The notes: a model not told the origin generated them from the letters alone. A stretch of 64,000 bases of DNA from Siminovitchia sediminis (GCF_042680885.1 NZ_JBHUEO010000007.1:1-64000), one strand, 5' to 3'; shown: positions 16,616 through 26,222, counted from the first letter of the stretch. A program made the numbers and translations.

Positions 16616-18157
16616 ATGAAAGCGGATCTTTCTAATATTGAGAAAGAAATCGTTGTTCGGAACATGAGAGAGGACGATATTGAGGAAGTAGTAAAAGTCG
16701 CCAACCTTAGTTTCGGAATTCCGGGAGTGGCTTTTGAAGCGAAGCACTATAAAAGCCATATTCAAATTTTTCCTGAGGGACAATTTTGTGTAGAATACGG
16801 CGGAAAAATTATTGGAGCCTGCTCCAGTATCGTTATTAATTTTGAAGAATACCCAGAAGAACATACGATAGATGAGATCTCCGGTGACGGATATATCCGC
16901 AACCATAATCCAAACGGTGTCAATCTGTATGGACTGGATGTGGTCGTCCATCCGGACTACCAAAAACTCAAGATTGGCCGCCGGTTGTATGAAGCACGCC
17001 GAAAGCTTTGCCGTAAATTAAACTTAAAAAGCATTATTTTTGGCGGCCGTATGCCAAATTATTACAAGTATGCCGACCAATTGACACCAGAGGAATATGT
17101 CGAACAGGTGATCCAGAAAAAATTGTACGATCCCGTCATTACTTTTCAAACGATGAACGGTTTTCAGTTTAAAAGAGTATTGCCCAACTATTTACCTGAT
17201 GACAAAGCTTCTTTAACGAATGCAACATTAATGGAGTGGGTCAATGAAGATTACGTTCCTCCGTCTGAGCTGGATTATAGGCATTCATTACCCGTCCGAA
17301 TTTCTTCTATTCAATATGATTTTAAAAAAGTTGATTCTTTTGAAGACTTTGCCAGGCAATGTGAGTATTATGTCCGTAATAGCTCGAAGGTAAGGTCCGA
17401 CTTTGTTGTATTTCCGGAAGTCCTTACGATGCAGCTTGCAGCATTCTCAAATGAAAAGTTTCCAAGCGGCCAGGCACAAAAGGTGACGTTTTATACAAAC
17501 GAATACATTGGGCTGTTTTCCGGATTGGCTCTCAAATACAGCATTAATATTGTGGCCGGATCGCACTATGAAGAGGAAGACAATAATATTTACAATGTGT
17601 CCTATTTATTCAGGCGAAACGGTACAATGGACAAACAGGCTAAACTTCATATACCGCCATCTGAAAAAAGCTGGATTGGTGTTCAGCCGGGTAAAGAACT
17701 TCGGGTGTTTGACACGGATTGCGGTAAAATCGCCATCCTGATCGGATATGACATCCAATTTCCTGAACTTGCCCGCCAGGCTGCTGATCTCGGGGCAAAT
17801 ATCATATTTACTCCGTTTGCAGAGGAAAACAAGCAAGGATATTTGCGGATCCGATATTGTTCACAGGCAAGAGCAATAGAAAACCAGGTATATACTGTGA
17901 TTTCAGGAGCATCCGGCAATTTGACCAACGTTACAATGGCAGATGCCAGATATGGACAATCCGCCATCTTTTCTCCAATTGATTTTTCCTTCCCGAATGA
18001 TGGAGTAGTGGCAGAAAGCTGCCAAGATAAAAATTCTGTTGTTGTGGGAGATGTTGATCTGGAAGTATTGCGAAGAAATCGTGAGATCGGTACTGCTACC
18101 CCATTTAAAGACAGAAAGAGGAAAGAACGAGCAGCAGGCTCTCCTGCTGTGACATAA
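16616..18157 (+). CDS. yhcX: GNAT acetyltransferase / nitrilase-fold fusion (YhcX-like) with catalytic Cys replaced by Gly
   Basis: The protein has 513 residues, the length recalled for B. subtilis YhcX. Residues 1-215 are a GNAT domain (VVVHPDYQKLKIGRRLYEAR at about 109-128). Residues 225-500 are a carbon-nitrogen hydrolase domain with Glu268 (VFPEVL) and Lys343 (KLHIPPSEK). The nucleophile position, normally Cys in ICYDxxFPE, is Gly377 (ILIGYDIQFPEL; codon GGA at 17744-17746). The hydrolase half should therefore be inactive or altered. ATG 16616 is the best start; a TTG at 16577 is in frame. Two free-standing GNAT relatives follow in the island. Confidence 0.88.
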   Translation: MKADLSNIEKEIVVRNMREDDIEEVVKVANLSFGIPGVAFEAKHYKSHIQIFPEGQFCVEYGGKIIGACSSIVINFEEYPEEHTIDEISGDGYIRNHNPNGVNLYGLDVVVHPDYQKLKIGRRLYEARRKLCRKLNLKSIIFGGRMPNYYKYADQLTPEEYVEQVIQKKLYDPVITFQTMNGFQFKRVLPNYLPDDKASLTNATLMEWVNEDYVPPSELDYRHSLPVRISSIQYDFKKVDSFEDFARQCEYYVRNSSKVRSDFVVFPEVLTMQLAAFSNEKFPSGQAQKVTFYTNEYIGLFSGLALKYSINIVAGSHYEEEDNNIYNVSYLFRRNGTMDKQAKLHIPPSEKSWIGVQPGKELRVFDTDCGKIAILIGYDIQFPELARQAADLGANIIFTPFAEENKQGYLRIRYCSQARAIENQVYTVISGASGNLTNVTMADARYGQSAIFSPIDFSFPNDGVVAESCQDKNSVVVGDVDLEVLRRNREIGTATPFKDRKRKERAAGSPAVT

Positions 18158-18218
18158 AAATGATACAAATTGTGTCTATTGAAAGTTTGATAAATAATAA
18201 CAAGGGGGAAAAGTTGTC

Positions 18219-19286
18219 TTGAAAAAACGGATCAAGCCATTAATCGGATTTGTAACCGCTCTCATGGTGTCCGGACTGGTTTTGGCCGGATGCGGAGGCA
18301 GTACCGGAGGATCCAAAAAAGAAGAGGTCAACATCATGAACTGGTCAGAATATCTGCCGCCTCATCTGATTGAACAATTTGAAGAAGAGACCGGCATTAA
18401 GGTGAATTACAGTGAAATTTCATCGAACGAAGAAATGATTGCCAAATTAAATGTCAGCGGTGGAGAATTTGATCTTGCGGTTCCGTCCACATATTTTATT
18501 GAGGTGCTGATCAAAGAAGATAAGCTTGAAAAAATCAATAAAGACAACATTCCTCATTTGAAAAATATAGGGGAGGACTATCTGGGCTGGGAATTTGACC
18601 CGAATGATGACTACTCTCTTCCATATATGTGGGGGACAGAAGTCATTGTTGTAAATGAGGAGCTTGTTGATGATGAGATCGAAGTGACCTCCTATAAGGA
18701 TCTGTTCAATCCGTATTTTAAAGACAGCCTTGTAATCCTTGATGACCCCCGTACGATGCTGGGTGCCATGCTCAGTATGCTGGGATATGACCCCAACACC
18801 ACAAAAGAAGAAGAAATCGTTGCCGCAGGGGAAGAACTGAAAAAGTTAAGACCCAATATAAAGGTATATGACAGCGATAATGCAAAAAATCTTTTAATCA
18901 GTAATGAAGTAAAAGCAGGAGTTGTTTACGGAGCAGAAGCTGCGCTGGCGATGAGAGAAAATTCAAATATTCAAGTCATTATCCCGGAGGACTTCCTCAG
19001 TTTATGGCAGGATAACTTTGTCATTCCAAAGGGAGCAAAGAACAAAGAGAACGCTGAAAAGTTCATTAATTTCAGTTATGATCCCGAGGTCAGCAAAGAA
19101 ATTACATTGGATCATCCTTATGTAAACCCTAATGAAGAGGCAATGAAGCTGCTTCCGGATAATATCCGAAAAGAAATTGAAATGACCATTGGGGAGGGAG
19201 TCAACCATCCTAAAGGTGCTCATGCGGTGGATGTGGGAGAAGCCCTTCAAATATATGACCGCGTCTGGTCTGAAGTGAAGCAATAG
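18219..19286 (+). CDS. potD: Spermidine/putrescine-type binding lipoprotein (PotD paralogue 2)
   Basis: The 355-residue protein has a signal peptide ending LVLAGC, and the mature part begins VNIMNWSEYLPPHLIEQFEE. It is clearly the closest relative of paralogue 1 by eye (same SSNEE, DPRTMLGAML and SLWQDNFVIPK blocks), which points to a tandem duplication within the operon. The start is TTG 18219 behind AAGGGGGAA (18202-18210). The ligand is unknown; two differently tuned binding proteins would widen what the single potABC can import. Confidence 0.9.
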   Translation: MKKRIKPLIGFVTALMVSGLVLAGCGGSTGGSKKEEVNIMNWSEYLPPHLIEQFEEETGIKVNYSEISSNEEMIAKLNVSGGEFDLAVPSTYFIEVLIKEDKLEKINKDNIPHLKNIGEDYLGWEFDPNDDYSLPYMWGTEVIVVNEELVDDEIEVTSYKDLFNPYFKDSLVILDDPRTMLGAMLSMLGYDPNTTKEEEIVAAGEELKKLRPNIKVYDSDNAKNLLISNEVKAGVVYGAEAALAMRENSNIQVIIPEDFLSLWQDNFVIPKGAKNKENAEKFINFSYDPEVSKEITLDHPYVNPNEEAMKLLPDNIRKEIEMTIGEGVNHPKGAHAVDVGEALQIYDRVWSEVKQ

Positions 19287-19356
19287 TTTGCGACGGGATG
19301 GTGTTTTAACCGTCCCTTTGCAAATCAATCCGATTAGAAAGTGAGAGGGGAAGCGA

Positions 19357-20979
19357 TTGGAAAAGGCAAATATGATCATTCAGGGTAATCGTATTTTTAC
19401 TGGAAAAGGGCTCATGGAAGGGAGTATTGCCATCAAGGATGACACTATTATAGAAGTGGGGAGCGAGGTACAGGCGGAGCGGTATAAAGGCAGTGATACA
19501 AAGGTATACAGGTTTGACAACCAAACCATAATGCCGGGATTTCACGATTTTCATATTCATCTTACACTCGGCTGCTTGTTTGAAGACTATGTAAACCTGG
19601 CAGATGCAAGATCCGCCGAAGAAACGGCACAAATGGTCAAACGGTTTGCCGACACCCGTCCGGAGGATGAGTGGATTCTCGGATTTAGCTGGTACCACAT
19701 TTTCTGGGATAAAAAAGAAATGCCGGATCGTACGATTTTGGACAAGGTCATCCCTGACCGCCCGGTATTTTTATTAAATGCCGAATGTCACGGTGCATGG
19801 CTGAATACGAAGGCATTGGAAGTTGCGGGAATCGATGAGCATACTGAAGACCCGCCATTCGGCAAGGTGATCAGGGATGAATCCGGCCGGCCTACAGGAA
19901 TTTTACTGGAAACAGCTATGAAGCTTGCTGTTGACAAGGCATTTCATATACCGGAACCCAAAGCCAGTCAACTGATGGCGCGTTTCTTGGCTAAAGCAAA
20001 TCGATTGGGCATTACCTCTGTCAGCGATATGCTTCCTTTGCCGGGTTTTGAAGTCGGTGATTTGTCCCTGTATCAGAAATTTGAAAAAGAAGGGAAGCTT
20101 ACGGTCAGAACCTTTTTCCTCAGCCCTTTACATGGAGACTTGCAAAAGGCAAAAGAACTTCGAGATAGGTTTACGTCGGATGTGTTGAAATTTACAGGAT
20201 TAAAGCAGTTTCTGGATGGCGTTGCCGCCACTTATACTGCCTTTTTAGTTGATCCATATTCAGATCAACCTTTGGAAAGAGGGGAGCCGTTTCTTCCTCC
20301 GGGTCTGCTGGAGGAATGGGTTACCGAGGCAGACAAAGAAGGCTTCCGGGTGCGTTTGCATGCCTGTGGGGATGGAGCCGTGCGCCTGGGGCTGGATTTA
20401 TATGAAAAAGCCCGGCAGAGAAATGGGAAACGTGATTCCCGTCATACAATTGAACATATTGAGGTTATTCATCCGGATGATATCCGTCGTTTTGCCGAAC
20501 TAGGTGTGATTGCCTCTATGCAGCCGGAGCATATGGCCATTACGGAAACATTTGAAGACAATATTTACTTGACTCGGATGGGCAAGGAAAGGGACGCCTA
20601 TACTTGGCCGATTAAAGCTTTATCAGAAGCAGGGGCTCATGTGGCGTTTGGATCAGACTTCCCTGTGGTGGAAATCAACCCGATGCTGGAAATTTATCGG
20701 GCAGTTACTCGGAGGTTTAATGATGGAAAACCGGAAGGGGGGTGGAATCCGACAGAAAAGATCTCCTTGGAACAAGCCATAAGGCATTATACATCAGGAC
20801 CGGCATACGGCAATTTCATGGAGGACAAGCTGGGGACATTGGAAAAGGGAAAGTTGGCTGATGTCATTGTAATGGACAGGGATTTATTTTCGTCAGAACC
20901 AAATGAATTATTGGAAGCTAAAGTGCAGATGACCGTAATGAACGGAAACATTGTATATCAACAGACAGAGCATAACTAA
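19357..20979 (+). CDS. Amidohydrolase family protein, YtcJ type, copy 2
   Basis: The 540-residue protein is homologous along its length to the one at 9117. It keeps GFHDFHIHLTLG, HACGDGAVRLGLDLYEKA, HTIEHIEVIHPDD, FGSDFPVV and GTLEKGKLADVIVMDRD. The start is TTG 19357 after GAGAGGGG. Its neighbours repeat the earlier arrangement, with a PuuP-like permease next to it. The two copies may act on related N-acyl or amide substrates. The precise reaction is not visible in the sequence. Confidence 0.86.
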   Translation: MEKANMIIQGNRIFTGKGLMEGSIAIKDDTIIEVGSEVQAERYKGSDTKVYRFDNQTIMPGFHDFHIHLTLGCLFEDYVNLADARSAEETAQMVKRFADTRPEDEWILGFSWYHIFWDKKEMPDRTILDKVIPDRPVFLLNAECHGAWLNTKALEVAGIDEHTEDPPFGKVIRDESGRPTGILLETAMKLAVDKAFHIPEPKASQLMARFLAKANRLGITSVSDMLPLPGFEVGDLSLYQKFEKEGKLTVRTFFLSPLHGDLQKAKELRDRFTSDVLKFTGLKQFLDGVAATYTAFLVDPYSDQPLERGEPFLPPGLLEEWVTEADKEGFRVRLHACGDGAVRLGLDLYEKARQRNGKRDSRHTIEHIEVIHPDDIRRFAELGVIASMQPEHMAITETFEDNIYLTRMGKERDAYTWPIKALSEAGAHVAFGSDFPVVEINPMLEIYRAVTRRFNDGKPEGGWNPTEKISLEQAIRHYTSGPAYGNFMEDKLGTLEKGKLADVIVMDRDLFSSEPNELLEAKVQMTVMNGNIVYQQTEHN

Positions 20980-20994
20980 ACAAGGGGGAGTTTG

Positions 20995-22338
20995 ATGAAG
21001 AAAGACACAGAGTTTAAACAGGTACTGACACTGTTCCCTGTAGTCCTTTTTGGTTTGGCATATATGGTACCGATGACTGTATTCACCACATATGGCATTG
21101 TATCACAATTGACATTGGGAATGCTGCCGGCCGCCTATGCGATTACCTTATTGACAATGTTGTTTACAGCATACAGCTATGGGAATATGGTTAAAGCCTA
21201 TCCTTATACAGGTTCTGCTTATACGTATGCACAGAAATCACTTAACTCACATGCAGGTTTTTTTACCGGCTGGATCCTGCTGTTGGATTACCTGTTCCTG
21301 CCCATGATTAATTACCTGGTAATCGGCATCTATTTAAATGCAGAATTCCCTTCAGTTCCCAACTGGGTTTGGGTCCTGCTGGCGATCTTAATTGTTACCT
21401 TTATTAATGTACGGGGAATTAAAGTTGTCACAAATGTCAATTTCTTCTTAATTGCATTTCAGATTATTGTCATTGCTTTTTTTCTCATTCTTTCGGTAAA
21501 AACGATTTTGACCGGAGGAGGAACAGGAACGCTTTTCTCCACACTCCCATTTTTTAACCCGGAAGGCTCTCCTTCTTTGGTATTTGCAGGAGCGGCTATC
21601 TTATGCCTTTCCTTTTTAGGCTTTGATGCTGTAACCACTCTGTCGGAGGAAACGGTTGACGCCAAAAGAACGATACCTAAAGCCATTTTTCTTGTAACGA
21701 TTATCGGAGGAGTCCTGTTTATCATCGTCTCTTATGTTGGACAAATGGTATATCCGAACTATATGTCATTCGAAGACCCGGATTCGGCACCACTGCAAAT
21801 TGCTGTATTTATCGGAGGAAACCTGTTTAAAGCCATGTTTCTAGCGGGATACGTACTAGGCTGTTTTGCGTCTGCTGCCAGCTCCCATGCAAGTGTATCC
21901 AGACTTCTGTTTGCCATGGGCCGTGACACGATTCTTCCAAAGAAAATATTTGGTTATATATCTCCCAAGTATAGGACACCTTTGTACAGTACTGTAATCG
22001 TAAGTTTTCTCGCTTTGTCATCCTTGGTATTCTCATTGGATACTGTGGCATCGTTTATTAGCTTTGGTGCCCTTGCAGCCTTTACCATTGTTCACATTTC
22101 AGTCATCTCACATTATTTTGTTAAACATAAGCGCCGGTCTCTCAAGGAATCAATCCTTTATTTGGTTATTCCGTTTATAGGGATTGTTCTATGTCTGTGG
22201 TTATGGACGAGCTTAAGCCGTGATGCATTCATACTGGGCATCGGTTGGTTTATTATCGGCGTTGTTTATCTGGCCTATTTAACAAAAATGTTTAAGAACA
22301 AGCCGCCTGAATTAAATTTTGATGAAAAAGCTTCCTAG
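20995..22338 (+). CDS. APC-superfamily permease, PuuP-like, copy 2
   Basis: The 447-residue, roughly 12-helix protein resembles the copy at 7709 (FTTYGIVSQLTLGMLPAAYA, SAYTYAQKSLNSHAGFFTGW, FLGFDAVTTLSEETVD). It lies 15 bases after amidohydrolase 2 and is followed after 11 bases by a GNAT gene, so all three are translationally close. AAGGGGGAG at 20982-20990 serves ATG 20995; a TTG one codon earlier is also possible. Import of an amine substrate is inferred from the family. Confidence 0.88.
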   Translation: MKKDTEFKQVLTLFPVVLFGLAYMVPMTVFTTYGIVSQLTLGMLPAAYAITLLTMLFTAYSYGNMVKAYPYTGSAYTYAQKSLNSHAGFFTGWILLLDYLFLPMINYLVIGIYLNAEFPSVPNWVWVLLAILIVTFINVRGIKVVTNVNFFLIAFQIIVIAFFLILSVKTILTGGGTGTLFSTLPFFNPEGSPSLVFAGAAILCLSFLGFDAVTTLSEETVDAKRTIPKAIFLVTIIGGVLFIIVSYVGQMVYPNYMSFEDPDSAPLQIAVFIGGNLFKAMFLAGYVLGCFASAASSHASVSRLLFAMGRDTILPKKIFGYISPKYRTPLYSTVIVSFLALSSLVFSLDTVASFISFGALAAFTIVHISVISHYFVKHKRRSLKESILYLVIPFIGIVLCLWLWTSLSRDAFILGIGWFIIGVVYLAYLTKMFKNKPPELNFDEKAS

Positions 22339-22349
22339 GAGGAATTCCT

Positions 22350-23018
22350 TTGTATAAAACTTGGTACGTCTTTGATGGTGATAAACCTATTCAGGCTGTT
22401 ATCAGAAACTATACAAAGAATGATTTTCAGGGGTTAATCGAGGGGCAAAAGGAAAGCTTTCCCCCGCCTTTCCCGGAAGATCTCTGGTGGAATGAGAGCC
22501 AGCTGAGCGAGCATGTTGAAAGATATCCGCAAGGGGCCCTGTGTGTAGAGATAAAAGGTGAAATTGTTGGTTCTATCACCGGATTAAAAATTAAATATGA
22601 TCCGAATGAACCGGAACATACTTGGTCAGAGATCACAGATGATGGCTATATTCGAAATCATGATCCATACGGAAATGCTCTCTATATCGTGGATATTTGC
22701 GTAAAGCCGGATTTTCGTAACCTGGGCCTTGGAAAGTGGCTGATACAGTCAATGTATGAAATTGTCGTTTATGAGCGTCTGGAACGGCTTATTGGCGGAG
22801 CCCGAATGCCCCGATATCATCTATACCAACAGAAAATGACCGCTCAAGAATATGTAAATCAGGTCATGGAAGGCAAGATCAAAGACCCGGTCGTGACCTT
22901 TCTGCTGCATTGCGGCCGATCCCCTGTACAGGTTTTGCCGAATTATCTTGAAGATGAAGAATCATGCAACTGCGCGGTATTAATGGAATGGAAAAATCCT
23001 TTTATAAGGCTTGTATAA
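22350..23018 (+). CDS. GNAT acetyltransferase related to the YhcX N-terminal domain, copy 2
   Basis: The 222-residue protein shares with the fusion protein at 16616 the long block EITDDGYIRNHDPYGNALYI, the acetyl-CoA site VKPDFRNLGLGKWL, the GGARMPRYHLY block and a C-terminal VLPNYLEDEES...LMEWKNP tail. It is therefore the same specialised subfamily, without the nitrilase half. It would acetylate an amine; the neighbours suggest a diamine or polyamine. The start is TTG 22350 behind AGGAGG (22337-22342), which overlaps the end of the permease gene. Confidence 0.85.
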   Translation: MYKTWYVFDGDKPIQAVIRNYTKNDFQGLIEGQKESFPPPFPEDLWWNESQLSEHVERYPQGALCVEIKGEIVGSITGLKIKYDPNEPEHTWSEITDDGYIRNHDPYGNALYIVDICVKPDFRNLGLGKWLIQSMYEIVVYERLERLIGGARMPRYHLYQQKMTAQEYVNQVMEGKIKDPVVTFLLHCGRSPVQVLPNYLEDEESCNCAVLMEWKNPFIRLV

Positions 23019-23233
23019 TACTTCGAAGGTATGTCAAGGCTTGCCGGCAGATACATGTCTACATGCAAAAAAGCTGGGGAATTCCGGAATAAGCAGAGGG
23101 GATATAGTTTTCGGGTAAGTCTTTAATGTAAAAATAGGTCTCCCAATAAGAAGCAGCCATGTCCTATGCAGCAAAGTCTTTCCCATCCGGCGTTTGAAAA
23201 GATTGGTTTATCCTGCTTTAGTCAAAGAAGAAA

Positions 23234-23275
23234 TCCGAACGATAACTCAAAATTTGAGCTCGTTCGGAATTTTTT
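23234..23275. terminator. Bidirectional terminator between convergent operons
   Basis: TCCGAACGA (23234-23242) pairs with TCGTTCGGA (23260-23268), with an inner CTCAAA/TTTGAG stem. T-rich tails follow on the plus strand (ATTTTTT) and, less strongly, on the minus strand (TTTCTTCTTT). It separates the plus-strand GNAT operon from the minus-strand potD genes. The remaining bases of 23019-23315 show nothing else. Confidence 0.85.
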
Positions 23276-23315
23276 AGTTGAATGTTGGAGTTGTCACTAT
23301 GGGAACATCTTCATA

Positions 23316-24416
23316 CTATTGTTTTACCTCTGACCAAGCGCGGTCACAGTCCTTGACAGCTTCACCCAGGTCTTTCAGAAATTCACCTTTGGCCAGTTCT
23401 TCCTCGGGAGGGTTGACGGCAGGGTGATTCAGTATTTCATCATCAATCAGATCATGCGCAGCTTTGTTTGGATTAGAATAGGGGAAATCTTGTGTAATTT
23501 CCGCACTGATTTCGGGGCGCAAAACAAAATCAATAAAAGCTTCTGCTGCTCTTTGATTTGGCGCTCCTTTAGGGATAATGAAGCAATCAATTCCGAGATA
23601 CATACCTTCTTCCGGAAGAACTGTCTCAATAGCAGGGTTTTCACGGTGGGCAAGATATGCTTCCGCACCCCATACAATACCGGCTTTAGCCTCTCCATTG
23701 AGGAGCATCGTTTTTTGTGTGTCACTGTCAAACGCTTTAATATTTGGGAGTAAATCGATTAGAAGTTCTTTGGACTTTTCGATCACTTCCGGGTCAGTAG
23801 AACTCATGGATTCGCCCTGCATTTTATTGGCAATTCCCATCATAACTCTTTGATCATCCAATACTACCAGGGAATTTTTAAATTCAGGCTTCCAAAGATC
23901 TTTATAACTGGTAATCTCAGTATCTACTGTATCCTTATTATAGGCTATAAAAGCTCCTCCCCACATATAAGGGACAGAATGCTTGTTACCGGGGTCAAAA
24001 GATTTATCCGGAAATTGATCGTCAATGTTATTTAAATTTGTGATATGGTCATGGTTCAGCGGTTCAAGTAAACCTTCTTTTATCATGACTTCTACCATAA
24101 AATCTGTTCCCACTGCGATATCATACCCGGAGGCCCCCCGCATTGATTTTTGCAAGCATCTCCTCATTAGATGAGTATGTACTGTAATTTACTTTGACTC
24201 CATATTCCTCTTCAAACTTTTCAATCACACTGTCCGGCATGTATTCCGACCAATTAAACAGATTTAACTCTCCTGCAATTTCTTCTTCATTATTTTTGCT
24301 TCCTGCTGCTTCTTCAGTGTCCGATCCCGGATTTGTCCCGCAGCCTGCCAAGACTAAAGCCATCAGCAATATATATACAATGGCCAAGAAAATAATGTAA
24401 AACCTTTATTCGACAT
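23316..24416 (-). pseudogene. potD: PotD-type binding lipoprotein, broken by two frameshifts (PotD paralogue 3)
   Basis: Three pieces line up with the intact neighbours. ATG 24416 behind AAAGGAG starts MSNKGFTLF. One base seems lost in the A4/T4 tract at 24389-24392, after which the signal continues LAIVYILLMALVLAGC. At 24134-24139 a run of six C (G on the coding strand), where five are expected, shifts the frame after SNEEMLAKINAG; the rest continues ASGYDIAVGTDFMVEV to WSEVKQ. Both lesions are single-base changes in short homopolymers, so a sequencing error is possible. As written, no full protein can be made. Confidence 0.8.
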
Positions 24417-24506
24417 AGGTAAACTCCTTTCTAGGCAAACTACAATCCTTACATTGTGGCTTTAAGAAAAATCATTATTTATTGTAGCCAGAACAGTACT
24501 GTATTT

Positions 24507-24530
24507 ATTAAAACCCGTCAGAAATGACGG
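24507..24530 (-). terminator. Probable terminator after potD paralogue 4
   Basis: On the minus strand CCGTCA and TGACGG (24515-24520 and 24525-24530) enclose a four-base loop and are followed by GTTTTAATAAA. The T-run is short, so efficiency is doubtful. It lies downstream of the gene ending at 24690. Confidence 0.55.
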
Positions 24531-24542
24531 CAAGTGAATATC

Positions 24543-24623
24543 ATCCGCTTCTGCATGGGAGGCTGGTGATACCTCCCTGTTCTGCCGCATTGCGAGGTAT
24601 CACTGGGATCTTTCCTCCCTCAG
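24543..24623 (-). repeat. Dispersed intergenic hairpin repeat, copy B
   Basis: Read on the minus strand this stretch matches the repeat at 16427-16520: GGGAGGAAAG, a stem formed by GTGATACCTC (arms at 24566-24575 and 24594-24603), then GCCTCCC. Base changes in one stem arm are matched in the other, so the hairpin is kept although the sequence differs. Confidence 0.6.
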
Positions 24624-24689
24624 GAATCCTAAGCATATTTCCTGCATTGTTCATCTATAGTTGAAGTCCAGTTATGTCCCAGTTTCATA

Positions 24690-25769
24690 TTACTGACTTC
24701 CTTTTGCTTCAGACCAAACACGGTCATAAAGTTGAATGGCTTCACCAATGTCTTCGATGTATTCCAGGCGCTCCACTTCTTCTTCCGGAGGATAAATGGC
24801 AATATTATTTAATATATCCTCGTCGATTAATTTCCTGGCCTCTTTATTCGGGTTAATATATGGCTGGTGCTGAGCAATTTCTGCGCTGATTTCAGGTTCC
24901 AGAATAAAGTTAATAAATTTTTCAGCCAGCTCTTTATTTTTGGCATCCTTAGGGATTACCCAGTTATCCATCGTAATCAGAAGACCCTCTTCAGGAATTA
25001 TTGTTTCGAAGTTGGCTCCTTCTCTTTGGGCGAGTGCAATCTCAGGTCCCCAAACCAGTCCGCCGGCAGCTTCTCCATTTACCATCATTTGCTTTGGACT
25101 GTCGCTGTCAAAGGCTTTAATGTTAGGCAGCAATTCAATCATTTTTTCTTTTGCTTCTTCCAGTTCTTTCGGATCAGTACTATTGGCACTGTAGCCAAGT
25201 GATTTCAAGATCATTCCGATGATCATCCGCTGGTCATCCAAAACAACCAACTGATTTTCTAACTCAGGACTCCAAAGGTCGGTGTAGCTGGTAATTTTTG
25301 AGGGGTCGAGACCAATGGCATCAGGGTTGACACCAAGTGACAAAGTATTGCCCATAAAAGGGACTGAATATTTGTTTCCGGGGTCAAAGTCCTGGTCAAT
25401 ATAATCATCAATGAGATATTCAAAATTGGGAATATTTGATAAGTCAATAGGCTCAATCATGTCGCGCTCAATCATGGAAGGGACAATATAGTCGCTAGCC
25501 ATTGTCAAATCATATACGCCTCCGCCTGCTGCTACTTTGGCCAACATTTCTTCATTGGAAGAGAACATGCTGTAGTTTACTTTTACACCGTATTCTTCTT
25601 CAAATTTTTGAATAGTGATGTCAGGTATGTACTCAGTCCAGTTAAATACATTCAGCTCTTTTGACTCTTGACCGCCGGATGAATTACTGCTTCCGCATCC
25701 GGATAAAAATGTTATAACTAACAGGGAAGTGATTAAAACGGCTGCAATCGTCTTTACATTTCTTTTCAT
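24690..25769 (-). CDS. potD: Spermidine/putrescine-type binding lipoprotein (PotD paralogue 4)
   Basis: The 359-residue protein has a lipoprotein signal ending VITFLSGC, then LNVFNWTEYIPDITIQKFEE. It keeps the conserved blocks FSSNEEMLAKVAAG, LVVLDDQRMIIGM, KAFDSDSPKQMMVNGEAAGG and the end YDRVWSEAKG. The region that normally reads VPYMWG is SVPFMGNTLSLGV here, so the ligand pocket may differ. AGGAGG precedes ATG 25769. It lies downstream of potABC and another potD in the same direction. Confidence 0.9.
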   Translation of the reverse strand: MKRNVKTIAAVLITSLLVITFLSGCGSSNSSGGQESKELNVFNWTEYIPDITIQKFEEEYGVKVNYSMFSSNEEMLAKVAAGGGVYDLTMASDYIVPSMIERDMIEPIDLSNIPNFEYLIDDYIDQDFDPGNKYSVPFMGNTLSLGVNPDAIGLDPSKITSYTDLWSPELENQLVVLDDQRMIIGMILKSLGYSANSTDPKELEEAKEKMIELLPNIKAFDSDSPKQMMVNGEAAGGLVWGPEIALAQREGANFETIIPEEGLLITMDNWVIPKDAKNKELAEKFINFILEPEISAEIAQHQPYINPNKEARKLIDEDILNNIAIYPPEEEVERLEYIEDIGEAIQLYDRVWSEAKGSQ

Positions 25770-26222
25770 AGCTTTCCTCCTAAAGGTTATGGTTGTAAAA
25801 CAATGGGAATTTTCTTACTTTTGAAGTGTTATTACAATCTAAGTTGTGGGGTTCAGCGGCTGCGCATCCAGCTAATGTATACCTGTCAGATCACTTTCTT
25901 CTCTCGCGCAAAGCCGCAGTCTTTTAGTTCGATACACATGAAGTATGGCAGCAAAGGTACTTGTCTTCGATAAAGACAAAAAGTGCTGTCTCATTGAAGC
26001 GGGAGAACCGGAAATGTGCTTCGCAGATCTTCCACAATCTTACCAAGAAGCTTTTTCAAGGAGGCTACGTTTTGAGCCTGCCAACGGTGCAAGGCCTTGA
26101 AGCGTCATTGTCTTATCTGCCTGTGAATGCCATCGGCTTAAGCACCGATTTTGCATATCGCCGATAAGCAGTCACTTTGGCAGTCCCCAGCCATATTTGC
26201 TGATGTCCGGATTCGATTCTTT
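25770..26222. other. 453-base gap between two potD genes without a recognisable gene
   Basis: Apart from the AGGAGG site of the gene at 25769 nothing could be identified. A 68-codon frame at 25961-26167 has no Shine-Dalgarno and no recognisable similarity. The composition is more G+C rich than the flanking intergenic DNA. A decayed gene or element is possible, but nothing supports a name. Confidence 0.4.

Noticed and set aside
24121..24140. Programmed frameshift in the potD paralogue
   Set aside because: There is no slippery heptamer with a stimulatory structure, and a second indel lies in the signal peptide; decay or sequencing error is simpler.
25961..26167. 68-codon frame between potD genes
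   Set aside because: No ribosome site, no similarity recognised, and implausible composition.
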